From contig NZ_ACCD01000006.1 in NCBI RefSeq assembly GCF_000173775.1, positions 1 through 64,000 of the forward strand: a DNA stretch of 64,000 nt, given 5' to 3'. The DNA is from Yersinia rohdei ATCC 43380 (GTDB lineage Bacteria > Pseudomonadota > Gammaproteobacteria > Enterobacterales > Enterobacteriaceae). This document shows, one piece after another, positions 1 through 11,254 of the stretch (its first letter is position 1; each line of letters opens with the position of its first letter). The translations under genes and the position numbers were made by a program. The notes under the pieces are model-generated. The model searched no databases and was not told the DNA's origin. It saw nothing but the letters and a program-made list of their open reading frames with translations.

Positions 1-1830
1 TCAATCACGACTACCGGCACGGTGACCGGTGCCAACAATTACGGTATTGAAGCCGTCAATCAAGGTACAGGCCCAGTGGCACTCACTGTGGGCGCTGGCA
101 GCACGGTACAAGGCACTGTTGCCGGTATTTCTGTCGAGGCAGCCTCGCCTATTGATATTACCAATGCTGGCACCATCCGCAATTTATCTAACCTCTCGTC
201 AGATATTGCCATCAAGACTCGCTCAGCATCGGGCACCCTCACCAACAGTGGATTGGTGCAAGGTACCGTGCAGTTGAGCGATTCGGGCAATACTGTCATC
301 AACAATGCTGGCGGCACCTGGGATACTTCGGGGGGGACGAATGATTTAGGCGCTCTCGTAGCAGATAATTCTGTGCTCAATAACGGCCTGATTATTGCCG
401 CAAACGGTTCTGCCACCGACCCCCGACAAACGACCACTTTCGACCATGTCGGAACCTTCACCAATGCCGGCGTTCTGAGCCTGGCGAATGGGCGGGTCGG
501 CGATGTTACCGTGATTAACGGCGATTATGTCGGTAATGGTGGCAGCCTGTGGCTCAATACCGCGCTAAGCGATGATAGCTCCGTCGCCGATAAGCTGGTG
601 ATTAACGGTAATACGAGCGGCAGTACGAGTGTCAGGGTTGATAACCTCGGTGGAACTGGGGCTCAAACCCTAAACGGTATTGAACTCATCCAGGTGAATG
701 GCTTGTCTGACGGTGAGTTTATCAAAAGCGACCGTATCGTGGCTGGGGCTTACGATTACTCTTTAGTACGCGGATTGAATAGCAATGACTCAAACTGGTA
801 TCTGAGCAGCGGACTGTCACCGTTTGATCCCACTGATGGCTCAGCGACCCTGCAAGTGCAGCGTCCGGAAGTTGGCGCTTACAGTGCTAACTTAGCGGCA
901 GCAAACAACATGTTCGTTACCCGACTGCATGACCATTTGGGTGAAACTCAGTATATTGACGCCCTGACTGGAGAGCAGAAAACCACCAGCCTGTGGTTGC
1001 GTAACGAAGGTGGTCATAATCGTTCCCGTGATAGTTCCGGTCAGTTAAAAACTCAGGCAAATCGTTATGTCGTGCAACTGGGCGGAGATATTGCCCAATG
1101 GAGTCACAATAATCTTGACCGTTTCCACCTTGGTTTGATGGCCGGTTACGGTAAAAGCAATAGCACCACAGTATCAAGTTTGTCCGGTTATAACGCCAAA
1201 GGAGAAACATACGGTTACAGCACGGGTGTATACGGCACGTGGTACGCCAATGACTCAGACAAGTCAGGTCTGTATGTGGATAGCTGGGCACAATATAGCT
1301 GGTTCAATAATAGTGTTGATGGTGAATATTTAGCGCGCGAAGAGTACAAGTCGAAAGGGATAACAGCGTCAATTGAGAGTGGTTATACCTTTAAGATGGG
1401 TGAAAATACCGCTAAAAATGCGACCTATTTTATCCAACCCAAAGCTCAGGTGACTTGGATGGGTGTGAAAGCAGACGACCATAAAGAAGCCAATGGCACC
1501 CATGTTACTGGGGAAGGGAATGATAATATCCAGACACGTCTGGGGATAAAAGCCTTTATGAATGGTTACAGCGATATTGATGCAGGTAAAGATCGCGTAT
1601 TCCAGCCATTCGTGGAAGCTAATTGGGTTCATAACACCGAAAATTTCGGCACCAATATGAATGGCGCGACCGTGAAACAAGAGGGCGCGGCAAATATTGC
1701 GGAAATGAAAGTAGGTGTTGAAGGGCAGCTCAACCAACAAGTGAATATGTGGGGCAATGTGGGCCAGCAAATAGGCAATAAAGGCTACAGTGACACAGCA
1801 GTAATGTTAGGTGTTAAGTACAACTTCTGA
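1..1830 (+). CDS. Autotransporter adhesin, C-terminal part (5' end outside window)
   Basis: The frame is open from the first base, so the gene begins before the window; at least 609 residues are visible. The first ~250 residues are rich in N, G, T and S with repeated 'NAG', 'NNAG' and 'TNSG' turns, typical of a right-handed beta-helix passenger. From about residue 320 ('SLWLRNEGGHNRSRDSSGQ') to the end the sequence is an autotransporter beta-barrel with alternating aromatic/polar strands, closing on 'VMLGVKYNF' with a C-terminal Phe as recognised by the Bam machinery. This is a type Va (AIDA/pertactin-like) secreted surface protein. The passenger's binding function cannot be judged from this fragment. 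There is no downstream partner gene. Confidence 0.9.
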   Translation, partial: SITTTGTVTGANNYGIEAVNQGTGPVALTVGAGSTVQGTVAGISVEAASPIDITNAGTIRNLSNLSSDIAIKTRSASGTLTNSGLVQGTVQLSDSGNTVINNAGGTWDTSGGTNDLGALVADNSVLNNGLIIAANGSATDPRQTTTFDHVGTFTNAGVLSLANGRVGDVTVINGDYVGNGGSLWLNTALSDDSSVADKLVINGNTSGSTSVRVDNLGGTGAQTLNGIELIQVNGLSDGEFIKSDRIVAGAYDYSLVRGLNSNDSNWYLSSGLSPFDPTDGSATLQVQRPEVGAYSANLAAANNMFVTRLHDHLGETQYIDALTGEQKTTSLWLRNEGGHNRSRDSSGQLKTQANRYVVQLGGDIAQWSHNNLDRFHLGLMAGYGKSNSTTVSSLSGYNAKGETYGYSTGVYGTWYANDSDKSGLYVDSWAQYSWFNNSVDGEYLAREEYKSKGITASIESGYTFKMGENTAKNATYFIQPKAQVTWMGVKADDHKEANGTHVTGEGNDNIQTRLGIKAFMNGYSDIDAGKDRVFQPFVEANWVHNTENFGTNMNGATVKQEGAANIAEMKVGVEGQLNQQVNMWGNVGQQIGNKGYSDTAVMLGVKYNF

Positions 1831-1949
1831 TCAGTTTGACCTCCGGGGTTTGCATTCAGATTATGCTGCCCCGGAACTCATGCCATCTCATTATTAACAT
1901 GCAATTTTTAGCATGTGATATTCCTCTTACCCCTGATCCGAAAATCTTT

Positions 1950-2029
1950 GAACTCCCGAACTCCCGAACTCCCGAACTCCCGAACTCCCGAACTCCCGAA
2001 CTCCCGAACTCCCCAACTTCCCAACTCCC
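1950..2029. repeat. 8-bp tandem repeat GAACTCCC, 8 perfect plus ~2 degenerate copies
   Basis: Eight exact head-to-tail copies of GAACTCCC occupy 1950-2013, followed by CAACTTCC and CAACTCCC variants to 2029. The array lies in the 295-base gap between the autotransporter stop and the hofC stop, so it is between two convergent 3' ends. The unit is not a multiple of three, and no convincing gene crosses it. Such short arrays usually vary in copy number between strains. Apart from this array I see nothing definite in 1831-2125. Confidence 0.95.
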
Positions 2030-2125
2030 AACTGATTTTTACATAAAGCTCCAATCACCTTTTTATAAGGTTCAGTTGAACGTAAAAATTTGATTGTATT
2101 ACTCAGGGGTTGTGACCTGCTTAAT

Positions 2126-3325
2126 TCACCCGATAACATCTCCTAACTGGAATATCGGTAAGTACATCGCAATCACTAGAACTCCAACAATACTGCCAAT
2201 AATTAGCATTAAAAGCGGCTCTAACATTTGGGTTAGATTATCGGCCAAATCTTGCGTTTGTTGCTGATGCCAACTTGCCAGCTTTTCTAATAACACATCT
2301 AATGCGCCCGATTCCTCACCGACACGAACCATTTGTTGGCATAGGGGCGGGAATAGAGGATGTTGTGCTATAGCAGAATGGAGCGGTGCTCCCTGGTTTA
2401 TTTGGGCTTGAATCTGTTTTAGCGCTTGTTGATATATGCTGCTATTAATGGAAGCTCGTGCCGCATCCAACCCACCAGTTAAAGGTAATCCTGCATTTTG
2501 AGTAATAGCCAGTGTTTGAAATATTTGGCTAAGGCTGCTGCCGCGAATTAATGCAGATATTACCGGAAGGCGTAATAAGAGCCTTTGCTCCCATTGCTGC
2601 CAATAGGGGTGATGCCGGCGCATATACTGATATCCAATTGAGATGGATATCAGTAATAAGGCGATAAATACCCCATAGCTCGTAAGATATTCGGACATCA
2701 ACAGCAGCGTAGCAGTGAGTGCCGGTAATGGTGTATCGAATGACTGATATATTTGCGCAAATTCAGGCAATACCATGACGAGCATAACAATGCTGACAAC
2801 CAGCGCAATAATGCAGACAAATACCGGATACTTAAGTGCCTTCACCACTTTCTTTTGTAATTTTTGTTGCTGTTCTTGATGCTGAGCTAATTTAAGACAG
2901 CATTGTTCAAGATTACCCGTCATCTCCCCCATAGCAATTACCGGTGGATATAATCTGGGAAAAGCGTGAGGGTAAAGGGCCATCACCTCTGATAATGATT
3001 GCCCTTGTGATACCTGAATACTGATTTCCTGCAATAAACATTGCCAAGGAAGGGCATCCATTTCTTTTGCTAACATTCGCAAGCTATTAACTAACGGTAA
3101 TCCCGCTTGCAGCAATGTCGCTAACTGGCGAGTAACTACAATCAGGCGTTCTCCTCGCCAATAACGAATGGATAACCGTTTGCCGCCCTTAATCTCTAAT
3201 GGTTGTAAGCCCTGACGAAACATATGTTCATAGACAATGTTTTTATTCATTGCCAGTAGTGTGCCCGTTTGTAATTGCCCAGCAGTATTAATGGCTCGCC
3301 AGCGAAATAAGCGCTGATAGCTCAC
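2126..3325 (-). CDS. hofC: Type IV pilus/type II secretion inner-membrane platform protein HofC
   Basis: This 399-residue member of the GspF/PilC family forms the inner-membrane platform for type IV pilin assembly. Two copies of the T2SF domain are visible: residues ~70-190, ending in a long hydrophobic helix (VFVCIIALVVSIVMLVMVLP), and ~260-390, ending in 'LLMLIIGSIVGVLVIAMYLP'. Motifs such as 'LATLLQAGLPLVNSL' and 'VGEESGALD' are characteristic. Translation starts at GTG and overlaps the hofB stop (GTGA), so the two are coupled in a ppdD-hofB-hofC operon as in E. coli. The E. coli homologue is normally silent; expression here is unknown. Confidence 0.93.
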   Translation of the reverse strand: MSYQRLFRWRAINTAGQLQTGTLLAMNKNIVYEHMFRQGLQPLEIKGGKRLSIRYWRGERLIVVTRQLATLLQAGLPLVNSLRMLAKEMDALPWQCLLQEISIQVSQGQSLSEVMALYPHAFPRLYPPVIAMGEMTGNLEQCCLKLAQHQEQQQKLQKKVVKALKYPVFVCIIALVVSIVMLVMVLPEFAQIYQSFDTPLPALTATLLLMSEYLTSYGVFIALLLISISIGYQYMRRHHPYWQQWEQRLLLRLPVISALIRGSSLSQIFQTLAITQNAGLPLTGGLDAARASINSSIYQQALKQIQAQINQGAPLHSAIAQHPLFPPLCQQMVRVGEESGALDVLLEKLASWHQQQTQDLADNLTQMLEPLLMLIIGSIVGVLVIAMYLPIFQLGDVIG

Positions 3326-4842
3326 GAGATTGTCTCAATTTGTGTTTGTAACCCCACCACACGATGGATTTCACTAATGCTGGTAATGCCACTTTCTACC
3401 AAGGCTAAACTAGCGGACAGCAATGTTATTTGCTCTTGTTCTTGTGCGATTCGAGTGAGTTCTGGCGGGCTGACGTTATTAAGCAAAGCTTGTTGAATTG
3501 ATGGGGTTACATTCAACATCTCATAGATTCCTGTTCGGCCATAATAGCCAGCACAGCAATGTTCACATCCTACGGCAAGATAATGCTGTAATGGGTTTTG
3601 TGATACACAAGAAGATGCTTGAATAGAGGTGGGTGATATCTGTCGGCAGTGCAGGCACAATTTACGAACCAAGCGCTGGGCGATAACTAAGAGTAAACTT
3701 GATGCAATTAAGTGACGTTCTATCCCCATTTGTGTCAGACGAATCAGCGTTTCCGCCGTTGAATTGGTATGCAGCGTGGAAAGTACCAAGTGCCCTGTTA
3801 GTGCGGCTTTAACCGCAATTTCGGCCGTTTCATTGTCACGAATTTCGCCGAGCATAATTACATCAGGATCCTGACGTAGCATTGCGCGTAATACACCAGA
3901 GAAATCCAGCCCAATCTTATTGTTGGTTTGAGTTTGATTTATGCCATCAATCGGGATCTCAATAGGGTCTTCAACACTGCAGATGTTTATCTGCGGCTGA
4001 TTAAGTTGGGCCAGACTGCAATAAAGTGTCACTGTTTTGCCACTACCGGTTGGCCCGGTGACCAAAATCAAACCCTGCGGAGAGGATAATGCTCGAGCTA
4101 GTTGTTGGTGAGCGATTGTGGTTAACCCCAGCTTTTCCAAGGTAGGTTGCTGTTGCATATTAAGGATTCGTAGCACTACCTTTTCTCCGAACTGTACTGG
4201 GAGAGTTGCAATCCTCATGGAATAGCGAGTGGTGTCTAACTTTAGGGTGAATTGACCATCTTGCGGTAAGCGTTTTTCAGCAATATTCAATTTAGACATG
4301 ACTTTTAAACAACTGCTGATACGACTGGCTAATTCTGCTGTGGGCGCTGGGATTTCATGCAATACACCGTCTATTCTTAAACGGATGCGATAACTATGTT
4401 GATAAGGCTCAAAATGGATATCTGATGCACGTTTCGCAATGGCCAGTCTGAGCGTTTGGGTTATAAATTGAATAACAGGAATATCACTTTCATTATCCAG
4501 CAACGTTTCATCAGTATCTTGTCGTGACCGATTTGATGATATTGCCTTAAGCCGTCCCTCCTTTTTTGAAGATATGCCCCGATTGGTTTCTTCGGATTTA
4601 GCACCTTTGAATAATTCCAGATTTAATGACTGCTCAATCTTGGCTTCTGGCCAGTATTCAACTCGAATTTTACAACCACAAGTAAAACGTAGTGTTGTTA
4701 ATAGATCATCATTTACAGGAGTTGCTGAGGCAATAGATAATTTTTGGCTATCTAGTGTTAAGGCTATTACCCTATGACGACGACAAAGTGCATGCAATTC
4801 ATCATTTATTATCTTGGGTGGATATGCCATGAATTCAGTCAT
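3322..4842 (-). CDS. hofB: Type IV pilus assembly ATPase HofB (PilB/GspE family)
   Basis: This secretion ATPase powers pilin polymerisation at the inner membrane. The N-terminal ~120 residues are weakly conserved. The ATPase core shows Walker A 'GPTGSGKT' near residue 260, Walker B 'DVIMLGEIRD', and a late Cys cluster ('CLHC' ... 'CEHC') like the zinc-binding tetracysteine of GspE/PilB. The longest frame reaches 4902 but would overlap the pilin gene. The ATG at 4842, one base after the ppdD stop, gives 506 residues, nearer the family size; an ATG at 4830 is a second option. The gene is between ppdD and hofC in one operon. Confidence 0.92.
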   Translation of the reverse strand: MTEFMAYPPKIINDELHALCRRHRVIALTLDSQKLSIASATPVNDDLLTTLRFTCGCKIRVEYWPEAKIEQSLNLELFKGAKSEETNRGISSKKEGRLKAISSNRSRQDTDETLLDNESDIPVIQFITQTLRLAIAKRASDIHFEPYQHSYRIRLRIDGVLHEIPAPTAELASRISSCLKVMSKLNIAEKRLPQDGQFTLKLDTTRYSMRIATLPVQFGEKVVLRILNMQQQPTLEKLGLTTIAHQQLARALSSPQGLILVTGPTGSGKTVTLYCSLAQLNQPQINICSVEDPIEIPIDGINQTQTNNKIGLDFSGVLRAMLRQDPDVIMLGEIRDNETAEIAVKAALTGHLVLSTLHTNSTAETLIRLTQMGIERHLIASSLLLVIAQRLVRKLCLHCRQISPTSIQASSCVSQNPLQHYLAVGCEHCCAGYYGRTGIYEMLNVTPSIQQALLNNVSPPELTRIAQEQEQITLLSASLALVESGITSISEIHRVVGLQTQIETIS

Positions 4843-4843
4843 C

Positions 4844-5278
4844 TTATTTGGCCTTGTCATTGATGTGGAACACTGTCTTACAGCTATCAGTAATGCTGTC
4901 ATTTACAGCAGTACAGGTTTTTTCCCAGACGATATTTCCATCTTTATATGTGGGTGACAAAGCGAGCGTCAGACTGGCGAGGGTATTCTGGCCCGTAAAT
5001 GTAATGACACCTTTACTAACTGTTGTGGCACTAACGTAACGTGACGATTGTGCGGTTGGAACTCCATGACTGCCTGCATTACAGTTTTCAAGGCTTGCAT
5101 GTTCCAAAGCACAAAGCTCTACTGCCATTTTGTAGGGGACAATGGCTTGTAACATATCGGTGAGTGCTGCTTTTTGGATATAACGCTGATAGGAAGGAAT
5201 ACCAATACCGCTAAGAACAGCAATGATGGCGATCGCAACCATTAATTCAATTAATGTAAAACCTCGTTGATTAGTCAT
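4844..5278 (-). CDS. ppdD: Prepilin peptidase-dependent major pilin
   Basis: This 144-residue type IV pilin has a six-residue leader MTNQRG followed by the mature 'FTLIELMVAIAIIAVLSG' helix. That is the class III signal cleaved after Gly and N-methylated by a prepilin peptidase, with the conserved Glu at mature position 5. Two Cys residues near the C-terminus (CTAVNDSITDSC) can form the D-region disulfide loop. It is the first gene of the ppdD-hofB-hofC operon. The 192-base gap to nadC should contain its promoter; I do not see a clear consensus. Confidence 0.93.
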   Translation of the reverse strand: MTNQRGFTLIELMVAIAIIAVLSGIGIPSYQRYIQKAALTDMLQAIVPYKMAVELCALEHASLENCNAGSHGVPTAQSSRYVSATTVSKGVITFTGQNTLASLTLALSPTYKDGNIVWEKTCTAVNDSITDSCKTVFHINDKAK

Positions 5279-5470
5279 ATAGCACTTTCCTTGTGTGTGA
5301 GAAAACGAGGCAAGAGTGCATTTTTTTACTGTATGGCAATAGGGGGATGAGATTGATTTGCGAAGCAGGCTGTCGACTATTTAGGTTGTTGCAATCGCTT
5401 AACAGATAACTTCGGCGGTGTTCGCAAAATAGAATAGAAACCGTATTCCGCCGAAGATAATCTGCTAGGG

Positions 5471-7049
<1,579 letters not shown>

Positions 7050-7190
7050 TGTGAGAGCCATTCAGAATTAATCAGAAATTTATAATTGAGCGCTCTGAGC
7101 TTGTAATCGTCTGATATTGTTGTTCATGCATGCCGGGAGGCATATGCCCTACTTCGGGGTGGGTTAAGTGCAAAGGGAGAATAAGAGCTA

Positions 7191-8045
7191 ATGACACTGT
7201 TTACGCTGTTGCTGGTGCTAGCATGGGAGCGCTTATTTAAACTGGGCGAACATTGGCAGTTAGATCATCGCCTTGAAGTGGTATTTGCCCGTTTACGCCA
7301 TTTTTCGTTGGTACAAACAATCTTACTCACTGTGGTGTGGATGGCGCTGGTATGGCTGGTTTTACAATTAGTGCAAAATATCTTGTTTGGTTTTCCTCTT
7401 TTGCTAATTTGGATGCTTATTTGCCTGCTGTGCATTGGTGCTGGTGGCATTCGTAAGCATTACCGCGCCTATTTGAAAGCCGCTCGTCAAGGCGATGCGC
7501 ATGCTACAGATAAAATGGCAGAAGAGTTAGCATTGATTCATGGCTTACCCTTGGATAGCGGCGAGAAAGCCAAACTGCAATCCCTGCAAAACGCATTATT
7601 ATGGATAAACTTCCGTTATTATTTAGCCCCTATTTTCTGGTTTGTTGTCTGTGCTAATTATGGCCCAGTAGCGTTAGCGGGATATGCTATGTTACGCGGA
7701 TATCAAACTTGGCTGGCACGGCATCACACACCTTTACAGCGCTCTCAATCTGGCATTGATCGTATTTTGCATTGGTTGGACTGGGTACCTGTCCGATTAG
7801 TCGGGGTTGCTTATGCATTGTTGGGGCATGGTGAAAGAGCACTACCCGCCTGGTTTGCTTCACTCGGTGATTTACGCTCCCAGCAATATCAAGTATTGAC
7901 TCGGTTAGCACAGTATTCGTTGGCGCGAGAACCTCATTTAGACCCAGTACAAACACCCAGAATAGCCGTGTCTCTGGCACGAAAAGTCACACTGACAGTG
8001 ATTGTCGTGGTCGCTTTACTGACAATTTATGGCGCATTAGTCTAG
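7191..8045 (+). CDS. ampE: Inner-membrane regulatory protein AmpE
   Basis: This 284-residue integral membrane protein is the same length as E. coli AmpE and lies in the canonical place after ampD. Hydrophobic segments are visible at ~1-20, ~45-85 ([20 protein letters not shown]), ~140-165 and the C-terminus ([17 protein letters not shown]). '[15 protein letters not shown]' near the N-terminus is characteristic. It has been linked to beta-lactamase induction and resembles CobD/CbiB-type proteins; its biochemical role is unsettled. A GGGAG site precedes the ATG. Confidence 0.9.
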   Translation: MTLFTLLLVLAWERLFKLGEHWQLDHRLEVVFARLRHFSLVQTILLTVVWMALVWLVLQLVQNILFGFPLLLIWMLICLLCIGAGGIRKHYRAYLKAARQGDAHATDKMAEELALIHGLPLDSGEKAKLQSLQNALLWINFRYYLAPIFWFVVCANYGPVALAGYAMLRGYQTWLARHHTPLQRSQSGIDRILHWLDWVPVRLVGVAYALLGHGERALPAWFASLGDLRSQQYQVLTRLAQYSLAREPHLDPVQTPRIAVSLARKVTLTVIVVVALLTIYGALV

Positions 8046-8213
8046 CTATTGGCTCATCCGCATGAGTTGCTTTTCATCCACCATGCTCATCAAGAGTGAC
8101 CAGTGTTGTGAGGCAAGAGGGCTGGGCAGTATCGTTAATATCTCCGTGATGGTTCAGAACAATCATTGAGATTTTTATTGCAGCACCGGTGGCTGGAATA
8201 TCAGAAGGAAATT

Positions 8214-8236
8214 GGGCCAGCTTTCAATGCTGGCCC
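8214..8236 (-). terminator. Hairpin terminator for aroP, possibly bidirectional with ampE
   Basis: An 8-bp perfect stem (GGGCCAGC / GCTGGCCC) with a 7-base loop lies between the convergent ampE and aroP 3' ends. Reading on the minus strand it is followed by AATTTCC, a weak U-tract; on the plus strand the tail is poorer. Confidence 0.6.
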
Positions 8237-8286
8237 ATTAAGAACTTGAATGTCAGATTCCCATGAGTCACATGGAGTTTCTGTTA

Positions 8287-9651
8287 TTAGGCTTTCGCCC
8301 CTTTTCTGCGGTTTTTCAGGATGTAACTGATAGCCAGCAGCAGTATCCAAGCTGGAATCAACAGTACTGAAATCTGAATGCCTGGTGTGAAGTACATAAT
8401 GACCAGAATGCCACTCAGGAACAGTAAGCATAAATAATTACTGAACGGATACCAGAATGCTTTGAATTGCGGGATGACGCCCTGGCGATTTTTGGCCGCA
8501 CGGAATTTAAGGTGTGCAAGGCTAATCATCGCCCAGTTGATCACCAGCGCTGATACCACTAAAGCCATCAGTAATTCAAAAGCCCGGCCCGGAATCAGAT
8601 AGTTAATCAACACACAAAAAGCAGTCGCAAATGCAGAAACGGCGATTGCAATAACTGGCACGCCGCGTCCATCAACTTTCAGTAGGATTTTTGGCCCGTT
8701 GCCTTGTTTGGCTAAACCAAACAACATGCGACTGTTGCAGTAGACACAGCTGTTATAAACCGACAATGCCGCTGTCAGTACTACGACGTTCAATACAGTT
8801 GCTACCACATTACTGTTCAATGCATGGAAGATAAGGACAAATGGACTGCCGCCTTCAACCACTTTTCCCCAAGGGTAGAGTGACAGTAAAATAGCCAATG
8901 AACCGATATAAAACAGCAGGATACGATAAATAACCTGATTGGTTGCTTTCGGGATACTTTTGGCCGGGTTTTCTGCTTCAGCTGCGGTTATCCCGACGAG
9001 CTCAAGCCCACCGAAGGAGAACATAATAACCGCCATGGCCATTACCAGACCCATGAGGCCATTCGGGAAGAATCCTCCCTGTGCCCATAAGTTAGTTACA
9101 GTGGCTTCCGGACCGCCTTGCCCACTCAGCAGTAAATAACCGCCGAATAAGATCATCGCAATAATCGCGACCACTTTAATGATGGCAAACCAGAACTCCA
9201 TCTCGCCATAAACTTTTACGTTCGCCAGATTGATGGCGTTAATGGCAAGGAAGAAGACGGCGGCTGATACCCATGTTGGGATTTCCGGCCACCAATATTG
9301 AACATAGATGCCCACAGCGGTGAGTTCGGCCATGGCGACTAACACGTAGAGCACCCAGTAATTCCAACCAGAAGCGAAACCGGCAAAGTTGCCCCAATAT
9401 TTATAAGCAAAATGGCTGAAAGACCCAGCAACAGGCTCTTCGACGACCATTTCCCCTAATTGGCGCATAATCAGAAACGCGATAAAACCACCGATAGCAT
9501 ACCCCAGTAAAACTGAAGGCCCCGCCATTTTAATGGTTTGCGCGATACCCAGAAATAGTCCGGTACCAATAGCACCGCCTAAGGCAATAAGCTGAATGTG
9601 ACGGTTTTTAAGCCCCCGCTTTAGCTCCGTACCTTCCTGTTGAACACTCAT
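8287..9651 (-). CDS. aroP: Aromatic amino acid permease AroP
   Basis: AroP is an inner-membrane proton symporter importing Phe, Tyr and Trp (amino acid-polyamine-organocation superfamily). Roughly 12 membrane segments are evident. Signature stretches 'GLKNRHIQLIALGGAIGTG', 'FLIMRQLGEMVVEEPVAGSF' and 'FSFGGLELVGITAAEA' match enteric AroP closely. The frame could begin at 9675, but the ATG at 9651 has a GAGGAAG ribosome site six bases ahead and gives 454 residues, as in E. coli (457). It diverges from pdhR, the standard enteric arrangement. Confidence 0.95.
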   Translation of the reverse strand: MSVQQEGTELKRGLKNRHIQLIALGGAIGTGLFLGIAQTIKMAGPSVLLGYAIGGFIAFLIMRQLGEMVVEEPVAGSFSHFAYKYWGNFAGFASGWNYWVLYVLVAMAELTAVGIYVQYWWPEIPTWVSAAVFFLAINAINLANVKVYGEMEFWFAIIKVVAIIAMILFGGYLLLSGQGGPEATVTNLWAQGGFFPNGLMGLVMAMAVIMFSFGGLELVGITAAEAENPAKSIPKATNQVIYRILLFYIGSLAILLSLYPWGKVVEGGSPFVLIFHALNSNVVATVLNVVVLTAALSVYNSCVYCNSRMLFGLAKQGNGPKILLKVDGRGVPVIAIAVSAFATAFCVLINYLIPGRAFELLMALVVSALVINWAMISLAHLKFRAAKNRQGVIPQFKAFWYPFSNYLCLLFLSGILVIMYFTPGIQISVLLIPAWILLLAISYILKNRRKGAKA

Positions 9652-9827
9652 TGTTGCTTCCTCTGTCATTATCACTTTTAGCTGACAAACCCTTCATCTT
9701 TCAAGTTGATGGCATTCGTTACTCGGGTTTGCCTCTGGAAACCGAAATAACTGCCTTCCTGCATATTGAAATTAATGAGATATAAACGGGTGCCTTTTGC
9801 TATGCGTAAGGTTTTGATTACGTTGTT

Positions 9828-9845
9828 TGTATTATTTTGTTTACG
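9828..9845 (-). promoter_or_regulatory. Possible TyrR box upstream of aroP
   Basis: TGTATT-N6-TTTACG resembles the TyrR consensus TGTAAA-N6-TTTACA (9 of 12 specified positions) and lies ~180 bases upstream of the aroP start. aroP is a known TyrR target in E. coli. A single imperfect box is weak evidence. Confidence 0.35.
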
Positions 9846-10223
9846 GTGGCTTTGTATTGAATTTACTGCTTTTGCTACCGTTTAAAAGAGAATAGTGGTA
9901 GGCGAGAATTATTGCATCTGCTTTTTATTGTAACTGACGAAATTTTAGTCAAAACGCAAAGAAAAATGTTGATGCGTGATCAAGCTGTTGTTTTCGGAAA
10001 AAGTAGGAATAGGTGTTTTTTGCACGAAAAGCCGGCAGTTGGCCATTTTAATTATGGTCATACCAGTAGATGGGCAGGAGAGTAGGTGGATTCGGATTTT
10101 TCTTGTCTTTATTTGAATTTAAATTCACTTAAATCGATTTTAAATTCATAAATAAAATGACTATATCGCTTCAGCTTGCCTAAAGATCCGTTTCATAAAA
10201 GTTAAAACTCATTCATGTCAGGT

Positions 10224-10238
10224 AATGGTATTACCACT
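10224..10238 (+). promoter_or_regulatory. Second PdhR-like operator
   Basis: AATGGTATTACCACT keeps the GGT-N3-ACC core of the PdhR site but has imperfect flanks. It is ~140 bases upstream of the near-perfect box at 10364, so it may be an auxiliary site or a chance match. Confidence 0.4.
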
Positions 10239-10363
10239 GTTAAGTTATCATTTTGCATAGTGCTCTCGGTAAAGGTGTTAAAATGTGCTGACTTTTATGA
10301 TTTCGGTCAAGGTCTGTATGGACAGGTAGTGAATACTTTGTTACTTTATCGTCACGTTTTTGA

Positions 10364-10380
10364 AATTGGTATTACCAATT
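10364..10380 (+). promoter_or_regulatory. PdhR operator upstream of pdhR
   Basis: AATTGGTATTACCAATT is an essentially perfect palindrome matching the PdhR consensus ATTGGT-N3-ACCAAT. It ends 63 bases before the pdhR ATG, the place expected for pyruvate-responsive autoregulation of the pdhR-aceEF-lpd operon. Confidence 0.85.
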
Positions 10381-10443
10381 GACTCCGCGCTACTCGCAGA
10401 GACGATTCACTCAATACGGCTTACAGCGCGACTTACAATAAAT

Positions 10444-11208
10444 ATGGCCTATAACAAAATACGGCAACCTAAATTATCAGATGTGATTGAGCAGCAGCTC
10501 GAGTATCTGATTTTAGAAGGGACGCTACGCCCGGGCGAAAAATTACTGCCTGAGCGCGAGTTGGCGAAGCAATTTGATGTTTCCCGACCTTCTCTGCGAG
10601 AAGCAATCCAGCGCTTGGAGGCTAAGGGGCTGCTGCTGCGTCGTCAGGGAGGGGGTACTTTCGTGCAAACCAATCTGTGGCAAAGCTTTAGCGATCCGCT
10701 AGCAGAGCTGCTGGCCGACCATCCTGAATCACAATTCGACCTGTTAGAAACCCGCCATGCCCTCGAAGGTGTCGCTGCCTATTATGCGGCACTGCGTGGA
10801 ACTGATGAAGATCTACAACGTATTCGTGAATGCCATACTGTTATTGAGCAAGCACATGACCGCGGCGATTTAGATGCCGAGGCTGATGCTGTCATGCAGT
10901 ATCAAGTAGCTGTCACAGAAGCGGCGCATAATGTCGTGTTACTGCATTTGCTACGTTGCATGGGGCCAATGCTGGAACAAAACGTTAAACAAAACTTTGA
11001 AATGCTTTACTCGCGCCGCGAAATGCTGGCAACGGTAAGCAGTCACCGCGCCAGGATTTTTGAGGCGATTGTGGCACGCGAGCCAGAGAAAGCCCGCGAA
11101 GCTTCACACCGTCACTTGGCGTTTATTGAGGAGATTCTGTTGGACCTCAGTCGGGAGCACAGTCGCCGTGAGCGATCTTTGCGTCGGCTCCAACAGCGCA
11201 AGGATTAG
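10444..11208 (+). CDS. pdhR: Pyruvate-sensing transcriptional repressor PdhR
   Basis: This GntR-family (FadR subfamily) regulator represses the pyruvate dehydrogenase operon in the absence of pyruvate. An N-terminal winged helix-turn-helix ('[20 protein letters not shown]', '[17 protein letters not shown]') is followed by an all-helical FCD ligand domain from ~90 ('[10 protein letters not shown]', '[15 protein letters not shown]'). The long frame starts at 10360, but the ATG at 10444 reproduces the E. coli N-terminus ([13 protein letters not shown]) and gives 254 residues, the usual size. It is the first gene of the pdh operon, with a near-perfect PdhR box 63 bases upstream. Confidence 0.95.
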   Translation: MAYNKIRQPKLSDVIEQQLEYLILEGTLRPGEKLLPERELAKQFDVSRPSLREAIQRLEAKGLLLRRQGGGTFVQTNLWQSFSDPLAELLADHPESQFDLLETRHALEGVAAYYAALRGTDEDLQRIRECHTVIEQAHDRGDLDAEADAVMQYQVAVTEAAHNVVLLHLLRCMGPMLEQNVKQNFEMLYSRREMLATVSSHRARIFEAIVAREPEKAREASHRHLAFIEEILLDLSREHSRRERSLRRLQQRKD

Positions 11209-11254
11209 ACGAATCATTAAGGTTGCGCCTCTGCAAGACCTCAATAACTCGTTT

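Larger units (their letters stand above)
9652..10443. other. aroP-pdhR divergent intergenic region (792 bases)
   Basis: This AT-rich non-coding spacer must contain the promoters of aroP (leftward) and pdhR-aceEF-lpd (rightward). The recognisable items are a possible TyrR half-conserved box and two PdhR-like palindromes, listed separately. I see no further gene in it; the frame that reaches back to 10360 is an upstream extension of pdhR without its own ribosome site. Confidence 0.7.

Noticed and set aside
1950-2029. Tandem array as a CRISPR
   Set aside because: The 8-bp units are contiguous with no spacers and no cas genes.
1836-2139. Frames on both strands through the GAACTCCC array
   Set aside because: They consist mainly of translated repeat units and have no family or ribosome site.
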